From Boesenbergia rotunda (lineage: Eukaryota; Streptophyta; Magnoliopsida; Zingiberales; Zingiberaceae), in the NCBI GenBank assembly GCA_024364735.1, contig JAGFNQ010010092.1:1-64000 (forward strand): a stretch of 64,000 bases of DNA, given 5' to 3'. Positions 55,687 to 64,000 of the stretch are shown here, piece after piece (within the stretch, counting starts at the first letter, position 1; each line of letters begins with the position of its first letter). The notes below the pieces were generated by a model. That model worked only from the letters and a program-made list of their open reading frames with translations, made no database searches and was not told the origin of the DNA. A program made the translations under genes and the position numbers.

Positions 55687-56412
55687 TTAGTAGACATTAT
55701 TAAATGTAGCTTTGATTCTAAGAAATTCTTCTTCCACCTTATCCTCATCAGAGTTATATTCTTCTCCATCTTCATAGTAGGTAGAGTAATTTTCAGGATT
55801 GTTTATTAATATCTCATAATTAATTTCAAGATTATCAAAATTATCCAAGAAATTATTAATTAAATCTTCATTATTATCTAAAGAGGTATCTAAATTATTC
55901 TCAGCAGTATCAGAATTATCTTCAGATTTAGTAGAAAGATTATTAATAAAAACATTATCTTCAGAATTGTTGATATTATCAGTACAAATTTTATCAGTAT
56001 TTTCAGAAATATTATTAATGATAATTTTATCTTTATCCTCAGAATTATCATAATTATCAGAAAAATTATTACTAATTAAGGCATTATTATCATCCTTAAC
56101 ATTATTATTAATTTCGAAAATTTTGACATTAATATTAAAGATTAAAGAGTTTATATTTGATATTCTAATATTTTTTAAGTTTGATAATTTTTCATGTAAT
56201 ACATTAAGTTGGTTATGCAAAAGATCTAATTTGTCTGAAGAATTATCTAAATTATCAGATTTATCATCATGCTTGTGAAACTGTGCAGGAATTTGAAAAT
56301 TATTGCCAAAAGTAACTTTTCGTACCTTGGTCGGACACTGATTCTTGTAATGTCCATGCTTTTGACATCTAAAGCATCTGATATGGCTTTTGTCCCTCCG
56401 GACTCCTAGCAT
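55687..56412 (-). CDS. Zinc-knuckle, Asn/Asp-rich gag-like protein of I copy 1
   Basis: A 241-codon open frame. Residues 13-26 form a CCHC knuckle (CFRCQKHGHYKNQC), followed by a basic patch and then a low-complexity tail very rich in Asn, Asp, Ile and Ser, ending in an acidic segment (EDGEEYNSDEDKVEEEF). A second, damaged knuckle lies upstream (about 56460-56520) out of the open frame, so the true start may lie beyond 56412. The knuckle suggests nucleic-acid binding; the capsid part of gag is missing. It may be a translated relic rather than a working gene. Confidence 0.5.
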   Translation of the reverse strand: MLGVRRDKSHIRCFRCQKHGHYKNQCPTKVRKVTFGNNFQIPAQFHKHDDKSDNLDNSSDKLDLLHNQLNVLHEKLSNLKNIRISNINSLIFNINVKIFEINNNVKDDNNALISNNFSDNYDNSEDKDKIIINNISENTDKICTDNINNSEDNVFINNLSTKSEDNSDTAENNLDTSLDNNEDLINNFLDNFDNLEINYEILINNPENYSTYYEDGEEYNSDEDKVEEEFLRIKATFNNVY

Positions 56413-56616
56413 TGATACCTCCTTTGCCGCTAGTGGTGACGATCAAGTCTTATGAGTAGGACACTGATTTTATAGCGTCCTCTCCCCCTCCACCTAAAAC
56501 ATATTATATGAAATTTAAAAACTGACATAATAAAAGATACCTGATTCACCCTTGGCTCACAGTCAATTCCTGGTGTCTTTGCTCCGTCGGCTGTTAGTCC
56601 GGTGAAGAGTAACTAG

Positions 56617-56628
56617 GCTCTGATACCA
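56617..56628 (-). other. Primer-binding site of I copy 1
   Basis: Minus strand TGGTATCAGAGC, two bases from LTR 56631-58321. Confidence 0.85.
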
Positions 56629-56630
56629 CT

Positions 56631-58321
56631 TGTAGGATCGATGTCGTCGATAGAGGGGGGGTGAATATCGACTTGAACAAATCTTTTGGAAACTCGTCGG
56701 AAACTTCGATGTTCATTTGTTCGTTCTAGTTAGAGAGTTAGTAGCACAACGAAAAATTAAAGCAAACGAAAAAACACAACACAGAAGACATGCGGGGTTT
56801 TTTACTTGGTTCCCAACCCCCCAAGGTCAGTACGTCCAAGCACGGGTAGGGCCCGTCCACTAATGGTCTCCTTTCCGAACTTTCCGAAGGTGGAGAAACC
56901 CGTCTTACAGTGCAAGTTTACAACCAAAAAGAATAACTAAATTAAGTGCTTAAAATAAACGGAAACCAAAATGAAAGTTGACGATCTGACCAATGTGGAA
57001 GTCTGAAGTGCATCACACTTCCTCCTGGAGCCTCCTTGGTAGAAAAGCTTCGTCTCTGACACTTTTTCTTTGCTCAGAATGCTTAGAATGATGTTGCAAG
57101 TGTCGTTCTCCCTATAGGCGGTCAAAAAGTCATCCAGAATCGCGAACTTCGCGATGCTAATAAGTCAGGTTGTCAGGATGCCCTAGACCATCCAGGTTGC
57201 CTGGAACCATCCAGGCGCCTGGGATGGACCCCTTTAGGGCGCCCAGAAGCATGGGGGCGCCTGTATTAACATAGGCACCCTAGATGCTTCTTCCAGGTGC
57301 CATTTTCCCCGTGTTTTCTCTTCTGTTTTGCCTCCAACTCTAGGTACCTGCAAGACAATCAAATACAAGACAAATATGCAAATAATCTTAGACTTAAAGA
57401 TTGGTTCTGAATTTGGATTTCTCGCAAAACCCTAGGTCGAACCGATGCCTAATGTTCCCTTCCCGAGGAGCACGCCCTCGCCTACTCCTCTCAGGAGAAG
57501 TTTGCCAACCTGCTCCTCCAGTTGGACTTTTGTCCGATCTTCCGGATCAGGACTTCGGTACCCAGTCCATGACTAGGACTTATTGCCCAACCCTCGGTCA
57601 AGTCTTCGGTGCCTAGCCCTCGGCCAGGACTTCGTGCCTAGTCCACGACCAGGACTTATTGCCCAACCCTCGGTCAGGTCTTCGGTGCCCAGCCCTCGGC
57701 TAGGACTTATTGCCCAATTCCACGAACTAGAACTTCGTGCCCAACCCTCGGTCAAGTCTTAGGTGCCCAGCCCTTGGCCAGGACTTAGTGCCCAATTCCA
57801 CGAACCAGGACTTTATGCCTAGGTTAATTAGGACTTTCGTTTACCTTGATAACTACTTCTTTTCCTAGTCATATTAATCCTGACTAGACTTCTCTTCTAC
57901 CAAACATCAAGTCCTGTTTGGCTTACTTCTTGGTTTAACTGACCAACCCTGGGTTTTCTGCTAAACATCAGATCTTGTTTAGCTAACCCTTGCTCTAACT
58001 GATCAAACGTTAGTATATTAACCAGATTAAATCTAGGTTTGATCACCCTGCCAAACATCAGGTCTTGTTTGGTTAACCCTTGGTTACCTTAACCAACCCT
58101 GGGTTCTGGTTGACTCTGCCAAACATCATATCCTATTTGGCTAAACCTTTGTCAACCTGATCAATCCTGGGTTAACCCTACCAAACATAAGGTCCTGTTT
58201 GCTTTAACCCTTGATCACTTTAACTAACCCTTACCTTGTCTAACATATACTACTAACTTAAGTATATTGTTAAACATTGAAACATTAGAGGAAGACATCA
58301 CTGATGTATCTTGCACCAACA
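56631..58321 (-). mobile_element. 5' LTR of I array
   Basis: 1,691 bp, TGTAGGATCGATG...TTGCACCAACA. It has phased GGGCGCCC-like palindromes (57213-57280; steps of 18 bp at 57237, 57255, 57273), a tandem block of GGACTT-CGGTGCCCAGCCCTCGG phrases (57590-57830), and CCAAACATCA-GTCCTGTTTGG-like repeats (57890-58210). It lies in an E-type LTR; CTTAC follows at 58322. Confidence 0.8.
57890..58210 (-). repeat. Diverged repeats with CCAAACATCA/TGTTTGG arms
   Basis: About five phrases with CCAAACATCAAGTCCTGTTTGG-like inverted ends, the arms CCAAACA and TGTTTGG pairing, each followed by CTAACCCTTG-type words. Confidence 0.6.
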
Positions 58322-58797
58322 CTTACCGGCCCTATCAATTTAACAGAATAAATCTCGCCCATTGGTAAATCAAAGAAATAAATATTAAGTACATGTGCCC
58401 ATTATTATATCGGGATTCAGACCATGTACTCCATAATTAACTGAGGTATGTTTCAATTGTAAAGTCAGTATAAATTGAATCACCTCTATGTCAGTCCTAC
58501 TCAATGCACACAAAGTTCACTAGTGTAATTCTATGGTCAAGATAAATCAATACTAAATTACACTACAACCATCCCGATGTTTATTCAAATCCATCTCGGT
58601 TGTGAGCCTCTACTTATACTTTACAAGAGACTGATAACATGATCTTCTGTGCGACACCACACACCATGTTATCTACAATGTAAAGTATCAGACAATATGC
58701 ACATACTAATATAAACATGCAAACAGTTATCTTGTGATTCTCTTTTAAAATGTAGATGTCTATATATAAAAGCAAAGCTTTTAGTATACATCCTAAT
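58322..58797 (-). mobile_element. Fragment of an E-type LTR
   Basis: Matches about 2115-2590 of the E LTR (AGAATAAATCTCGCC, CATCTCGGTTGTGAGCC and more). Both ends are cut. Confidence 0.7.
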
Positions 58798-59167
58798 AGA
58801 AATGTCATCCGACTCTCCGAACGAAGATCTGTCCTCACATTTCAGGAGTTGGTATTATTGTTCATTTCTTATTGCACACTTCAGTTTGTAAACTTGTAAA
58901 CATTCTTGTGATTTTTAGTGATGCCCAAAGTAAACGATCAAGGATCGTGGGCCTTCCAGTAGGAGTCATTCAAGAGTCCAAAGCAAGTAAAACTAACTTG
59001 AGTTAGTGATTGTGCTTCATTGTTAATTTCCGCTGCTCTCTCTCTCTAACTTCTACGCTTATTCTCAAAGCTTCCGCGGTGTACTTTGCATACTTTATTA
59101 AGTGTTAAATCCGATGTTTTTGTGAAGCGATATTCACCACCCTCTATCGCTCAATCTCGATCTTACA
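58798..59167 (+). mobile_element. 3' part of SIRE-type 5' LTR (element H)
   Basis: R/U5 end of a SIRE-type LTR, with the hairpin at 58934-58948 and ending CGATCTTACA before the PBS. U3 and the TATA box are missing. The left boundary is approximate. Confidence 0.65.
58934..58948 (+). repeat. R/U5 hairpin with compensatory change
   Basis: ACGATC-AAG-GATCGT. Compared with ACGGTC/GACCGT, both partners of one pair have changed (G-C to A-T), so the stem stays perfect. Confidence 0.6.
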
Positions 59168-59169
59168 AT

Positions 59170-59181
59170 TGATATCAGAGC
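59170..59181 (+). other. Primer-binding site of H
   Basis: TGATATCAGAGC, one change from the tRNA-iMet complement. Confidence 0.7.
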
Positions 59182-59378
59182 GGGGGCCGCTCAATTTTGG
59201 TGAAACCACCACTTGAGCACTTTTCGAATTTTTCATAGTTTTTTTTGTTAATTTTGATTACTTTTTGAAGTTCTCTTCGGTTACATTTTTTTCCACACTA
59301 CTAATCCATGATAAAAGTTTTGGTATATTCTATTGTTTTTGTTATTGCAACTTCAAAATTCTTTCTACTATCTTTATA

Positions 59379-60254
59379 GCGTTGCAAGAGGGCTACAGTA
59401 CTACTCGACCCCTTCTCTTCTCTGGGGAAGAATTTGGGTATTGGAAAAGTTAGATGGAAGTCCACCTGAAAACTCAGGTGGACATGTGGATAATAATCCA
59501 AACCAGATTCGACCTTCCAAGAGACGAGCAAGGTGTGATTCTGAGCTACGATAAATGGGATGTCCCTGCTAAAAAGGAATCGAAACTGACGCAAAAGCAA
59601 CACAAACCCTCTAATGCGGACTTACAAGGGAGGAGCTTAACTACGTCGGTCCCTTCAACAGCGCCAAAGAACTGTAGAATAAACTCATAGAACTCCACGA
59701 AGGAACCTCCGACACTAAGGTGAGTCGTCGCGATCCCTTGTTGAATAAACTGTATAACGTAAAAATGAAGGACAGAGAAACGGCTTCCCAACTGCATGCC
59801 TGGATTCAAGAAATTATGAACGGACTCCACAACATCAGGCACATGATCGAGAATAGGGATCTGATCAGGTATACATTAAATTCATTCCCTAGAAACTCGC
59901 TGTGGGCATCTCTGGTTGATGCCTACAAACTTTCTAAGGACCTTTCAAAAATAAAATTAGATGAGTTATTTTCTGAATTTGAGTTACATGTGCATATTAA
60001 CGGTTCGCTTGTAGTGAAAGGTGTGGCTTTGATTTCATGAAAAATCAAAAAGAAGACACAAGAACCAGAACCGGATTCTAACTCGGAATTCAAAGAGGAA
60101 GAACTGGTGGAGCTTGTGAACGTTGACCGAAAACTGTTCAGAGCTCGAAAGGCCCAAAAGAAGAAGAAAATGGGGCAACCAAAGAACAATCCGGCTAAAC
60201 CAAAGAACAAGGCAGAACTCACCTGTTATGAGCATGGAAAGAAGGGGCACTTCA
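59379..60254 (+). pseudogene. SIRE-type gag of element H
   Basis: The N-terminal part (FSGEEFGYWKS then MEVHLKTQVDMWIII) is followed, after a stop at 59451 and frameshifts, by the UBN2-like core (59720-60040: LLNKLYNVKMKDRETASQL) and a damaged knuckle (CYEHGKKGHF) where LTR L cuts in at 60255. Several lesions make it non-functional. It is more diverged from C and G than these are from each other. Confidence 0.75.
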
Positions 60255-60411
60255 TGTTGGATTGAGAGAAACGATAGAGGGGGGGGGTGAATATCGTTAA
60301 AACTTTTTTGGATTTTGGAAAAGAGAAAATGCAGCGGAATCAAAACAATCACACAGAAACACAAGTATTTTACTTGGTTCGGAGTCGCGGTCGGCTCCTA
60401 CTCCAAGGCCC

Positions 60412-60426
60412 ACGGTCCTTGACCAT
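60412..60426 (-). repeat. R/U5 hairpin of L
   Basis: ATGGTC-AAG-GACCGT on the minus strand; the changed base still allows a G-U pair. Confidence 0.45.
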
Positions 60427-60655
60427 TTACTTTGGGCAATTCTATAATCGTGCAAAAGGTTTACAAATTTCAGTACAAGAATATTGCAGTAAATGAAAAG
60501 AGCTACACTTTTCGCCCGATGTGGATCATATTTCGGAGCAGAGGGTCGTCGTCGGCGCTGGAATCTTGAAGTCGAAGTTTGCCGGAGCGGAGCGCTTGAA
60601 CGAAAAGCTTTGGAGCGTTAGAAAGTTGTGCCTTTGATGCCTTGGGGTCGAGCCC

Positions 60656-60663
60656 CTTTTATA
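60656..60663 (-). promoter_or_regulatory. TATA box of L
   Basis: Minus strand TATAAAAG, 10 bp after an AAGCGCCT site and followed by GGGGCTCGACCCC. Confidence 0.55.
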
Positions 60664-61523
60664 GTGCTCCTGGAGGCGCTTGACATGTGCCTTCATCTGC
60701 AGAAAACTCAATCCGCAGCTCGGTCAGCGCTTATCCCCTTCGACTCGGCCTCTGGAGCTGTCTGGGGCGCCCGGGACCTCCTGGGCGCCTAGCTTGACTT
60801 GGTCCGCTGGCTTCGTAGCTGATTTGCTTCGATTACTTCTTTGGCTTTGACCTTGGGCACCCGGGATCTCCCGGGCGCCTAGCCCAGTGTGATTTCGAAG
60901 CATTCTTGCTTCTTTGCTGTTTTGGCTTTTCACCTTGGGTGCCCGATGTTGGTGCAGACAACACCCAAGTCGAACCTGTGTTTTGATAATGGCAAAGGGT
61001 TCAAAAGTTATGATGTTATGTTGATCTAACATGTTTACTAAGTATAAAGGAAAAGAAGCCCTAGGTACACTAGGCACGAAATCCTGGTCGAGGACTGGGC
61101 ACGAAGCCCTGGCAAAGAGCTGGGCACCGAAGACCTGCTTGGAAGGTGGGCACGAAGTCCTAGTCGAGGACTGGGCACGAAGCCCTGGCAAGGAGCTGGG
61201 CACCGAAGACCTGCTCGGAAGGTGGGCACGAAGACCTGGTCAGGTGCATCGGGCAAAAGTCCAACCGGAGGAGCCGGTTGGCAAAAGGTAAACTCTGCTG
61301 AGAGGAGTAGGTGAGGACGCGTTCCCCGTCGAGGGAACAGTAGGCGTCGGCTCGACCTAGGGCTCCATTTGGGAGACCCATAGTCAGAACCAAGACAGCT
61401 ACGGCTGTAAAACTCACTAACATTCTTGCTTTGTTTTGTGTGGCACTAACCCTAGATGCAGGACCGAAGGAACGAGTTTTTGCAGCTCAGAACGCCCCAA
61501 AGGAGAGGGGCAGCAGCTGGGCA

Positions 61524-61830
61524 GGGCGCCCCGGAGGTCCCGGGCGCCCCCAAGGTGAAGGCAAGACAAGCTGAGCAAGTAAAGCTTCGGAAGCTCACTG
61601 GGCGGGGCGCCCCCAAGCTCCCGGGTGCCCCCGTGCTCCCAGGCACCCTGGGCTCAAGCCAACGAAGCTGATAGAGGTTATCCAGCCGAGAAGCCAGCTG
61701 ATTGAGTCAACTCGGGTGCCCCCGTCAAACCTCGAGCCCTATCCTGGAGGGATAAGGGCTGACCGAGTACGTATAGAGGTTTTGCAGATCGGGAGACACG
61801 TGGAGGGCGCCCCCAACAACCAGGGCGCCC
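61524..61830 (+). promoter_or_regulatory. Phased GGGCGCCC arrays in G LTR
   Basis: Every step inside the three groups is exactly 18 bp, and the TATA box at 61841 is one further 18-bp step from 61823. Confidence 0.65.
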
Positions 61831-61840
61831 CCAGGTGCAC

Positions 61841-61848
61841 TATATAAG
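61841..61848 (+). promoter_or_regulatory. TATA box of G
   Basis: TATATAAG followed by GGGCTCGACCCC. Confidence 0.6.
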
Positions 61849-62086
61849 GGGCTCGACCCCTATGGCTTCGTAACACAACTTTCCAACGCCAATACGCTCT
61901 TCTACTCAAGCGCTCTGCTCCAGAAACCTCCCATCTCGAGTTTGAAGCGCCGACGACGACCCTCTGCTCCGAAGTACAATCCACACCAGGCGTCGGTAAC
62001 GAAAGAGCTTAATTTTCTATTTACTTTACTACAACTATAAAATTTCTCTATAAACATTTGTGCACATATATAATTGCCCGCAGTAA

Positions 62087-62101
62087 ACGGTCAACGACCG
62101 T
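62087..62101 (+). repeat. R/U5 hairpin of G
   Basis: ACGGTC-AAC-GACCGT, perfect 6-bp stem. Confidence 0.6.
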
Positions 62102-62257
62102 GGGCCTTGGAGTAGGAGCCGACCGCTACTCCGAACCAAGTAAAATCGCTTGAGTTCACGTGTGTGTTTCTCTATTTTCCACTGCTTATTCTCTTTACGA
62201 ATCGAAAAACGTTTTACGATATTCACCCCCCTCTATCGTTCTTCTTGATCCAACAAG

Positions 62258-62269
62258 TGGTATCAGAGC
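62258..62269 (+). other. Primer-binding site of G (tRNA-iMet)
   Basis: TGGTATCAGAGC, two bases after the 5' LTR. Confidence 0.88.
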
Positions 62270-62474
62270 GGGGAAGCTCAAATTTGGTGCAACCACCAAT
62301 TTGAGAATTTTTCAGATTTTCTTCGAATTGTTTTAATTTTTCTTTTCAAAATTTTATCGTTAATCGAGACCAGTGCAACACCACTCGATAATTATTTTTT
62401 TCCCGCACTACTAATCCAAGACCAAGTCTTGGGACACTTTTTTCCTTTTCTCTTTCTTCTTCAGTAAATCCTTA

Positions 62475-64000
62475 ATGGCCATGCAAGAGGACTTTAGTAC
62501 CGCAAGACAACTGCTCTTTAGTGGGGAGGACTTCTCCTACTGGAAGAGCAGGATGGAGGTCCACCTGAAAACTCAGGTGGACATGTGGATAATAATCCAG
62601 TCCGGACTGGAAATACCAAAGAATACTGACGGAGTACAATAATCTTACACTGATTGGGACGCGTCACTCAAAAAGAAAATTGAAGCTGATGCCAAAGCGA
62701 CCCAAACGCTCCAATGTGGCCTAACTAAAGAGGAGCTGAACCGGGTGGGTCCATTCAACAGCGCAAAAAAACTCTGGGGTAAGATGATTGAATTACATGA
62801 AGGAACCTCCGACACCCGAATCAACAAGAGGGACCTACTTCTGAACAAGCTGTATACTATCAAGATGAACGACAACGAATCTGCAGCTCAGCTCCACGCC
62901 AGAATTCAGGAGCTGATGAACGGTCTACACACCATCGGTCACAAGGTAGAAAACCGTGATCTGATCAGGTATACCTTTAACGCCTTCCCAAGAAACACCT
63001 TGTGGGCATCTATGGTAGATGCGTACAAAGTTCAAGGGATTTGTCTAAAATTAAATTAGATGAACTATTTTCCGAACTTGAATTACATGAGCAGACTAAC
63101 TGTACGTTGGCCGAGAAAGGCATTGCCTTTATTGTAGGTAAAATTGGAAAGACAACCAAGAAGAAGCCTCAACTTGAGATCGAGTCTGATTCAGATTCAG
63201 ACTCAGAAGTCAGCGAAGGAGATCGACCCAAGTTGGTCCCGCTTGCCCGGAACTATTACAAGGAATTGAAGAATCAATCCAACAGAAGAAAAGCCAGCCG
63301 AAAGAAGGACGATCCAGCTGAACCAACGAAGAACAAATCAAGTGTGACTTGTTTCGAATGCATCAAAAAGGGACATTTCAAATCGGAATGCCCTAACCTA
63401 AAAGAAGCCAAGAAAACAAGAAGAAAGAAGGCACTTCAAGCAATGTGGGACGAGTCTTCCTCCGAAGAAGAAGAAGATACCCCACAGTCGAACCTGCTTG
63501 CACTAACCGCCTCAGAAGAAATCGAGACCGAGTCAGAATCGGAGCCGGACGACAGCAAACTCACGTTTTCAGAGGATGGCGGAATCACTGTAAGTGGTTT
63601 TTCTAGAAGTCAATTAAACGAATTAATTACATATCTTTCTCGAGACTTAGCGAAAGCCAAAATCCAAGTCGAATCCCTCCGACAGGAAGTAAAACTCCTG
63701 AAAGAGGGAGCTGACTCTGGATCCTTAACTGAGAAGGTTCAAGAAGGAACCTCTACTCAAGTTGAAAACTTGAGAAAGAGAACTCCTCCTTCAAAACTCA
63801 AGTCAAGGATCTCAGAACAACATTAGAACGATTCACTTCTGGTTCCAAGGGTCTTGACATGATCCTTGGAAAACAGAAGTCGGTTCTAAATCGATCCGGA
63901 TTAAGCTATAGAACCAAATCTAGACAAAGATCATACTATGCTGTACTGAACCAGTCCAGACCTAAAACTCAGGCATGGGTACCCAAACTGTGCCTGAACA
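62475..64000 (+). pseudogene. SIRE-type gag of G, runs off the window
   Basis: ATG at 62475 (MAMQEDFSTARQLLFSGEDF), giving the N-terminus missing from C. A DUF4219-like start (FSYWKSRMEVHL) leads to the UBN2 core, an acidic Ser/Asp stretch, a CCHC knuckle (CFECIKKGHFKSEC), the KKALQAMWDESSSEEEE block and a coiled coil. Lesions: in-frame TAA at 62640, a 1-nt deletion near 63030 and another near 63770. The PBS and LTR are sound, so this element might still be copied in trans. What follows gag lies outside the window. Confidence 0.88.

Larger units (their letters stand above)
49225..58321 (-). mobile_element. Tandem array of pol-less element I
   Basis: On the minus strand: LTR (56631-58321), PBS, internal copy 1 (53008-56616), mini-LTR (52845-53007), PBS, internal copy 2 (49225-52830, cut on the left). 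Both internals have the same order: zinc-knuckle frame, TTAATTAAG repeats, conserved module, hairpin repeats. No RT, integrase or protease is present. Confidence 0.75.
60255..60946 (-). mobile_element. SIRE-type LTR L, truncated by G
   Basis: Starts TGTTGGATTGAG in the zinc knuckle of H. Minus-strand LTR with R/U5 hairpin (60412-60426), TATA box (60656-60663) and GC palindromes (60760-60945), ending where the LTR of G begins at 60947. Confidence 0.75.
60947..62255 (+). mobile_element. 5' LTR of element G (SIRE type)
   Basis: Complete 1,309-bp LTR, TGTTGGTGCAG...TTGATCCAACA. U3 minisatellite (61060-61250), arms CCAACCGG/CCGGTTGG (61261-61281), phased palindromes (61524/61542; 61605/61623/61641; 61805/61823), TATATAAG (61841), hairpin (62087-62101). 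It is inserted in LTR L. Confidence 0.88.

Noticed and set aside
60035..60364. 109-codon minus-strand frame
   Set aside because: Antisense to the H gag and running into LTR L.
62258..62269. tRNA gene at TGGTATCAGAGC sites
   Set aside because: Only the primer-binding complement is present; no cloverleaf.

Overview
This window is plant nuclear DNA made almost wholly of LTR retrotransposons, many nested in one another. Evidence: Ty1/copia and Ty3/gypsy gag-pol relics, primer-binding sites matching initiator tRNA-Met or tRNA-Asp, polypurine tracts, TG...CA-ended LTRs and target-site duplications. I see no intact host gene, rRNA, tRNA or bacterial-type feature. It looks like heterochromatin of an angiosperm with a repeat-rich genome. 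The species cannot be named from the sequence. One N at 21544 marks a contig join or collapsed gap.

Layout. 1-751: tail of a SIRE-type element (gag end plus non-coding DNA), cut by the LTR of minus-strand copia element E (752-2833). 2834-4079: SIRE-type LTR. 4080-9289: plus-strand copia element D, one long gag-pol frame with six stops. 9290-21543: minus-strand copia element A, whose 3' LTR holds a solo Athila-like LTR (9438-11923, TSD ATCAT). 21545-23194: Athila-like LTR K, sitting in the gag of element C. 23195-30227: element C, a SIRE-type element with gag but no pol, carrying a second gene with its own promoter and a probable intron. 30228-39264: minus-strand copia element B, whose 3' LTR contains a solo SIRE-type LTR (30514-31824, TSD CATTA). 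39265-46014: Ty3/gypsy chromovirus T (minus). 46015-49224: Athila-type element M (LTR end, PBS, gag-protease). 49225-58321: a tandem LTR-internal-LTR-internal array of pol-less element I (minus). 58322-64000: pieces of an E-type LTR and SIRE-type elements H, L and G, G running off the right edge.

Decay. D, A, T and most of M keep one reading frame over kilobases while gathering nonsense codons, so point substitution has outpaced indels. A and B share one nonsense codon, so they probably descend from an already defective source that was moved by proteins supplied in trans. The pol-less C, G, H and I types must likewise depend on helpers.

The most interesting structure is in the non-coding DNA. 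SIRE-type LTRs carry the 8-bp palindrome GGGCGCCC in an 18-bp register (8 bp plus a variable 10-bp spacer) running up to the TATA box, and a copy of this promoter layout stands before the second gene of C. The gypsy T LTR has three ~62-bp units, each with two CAGTCGACTG palindromes and a further hairpin whose sequence changes but whose symmetry is kept. The I array carries repeated ~55-nt hairpins with paired substitutions, and SIRE-type LTRs carry a short hairpin in the R/U5 part with one clear compensatory pair.
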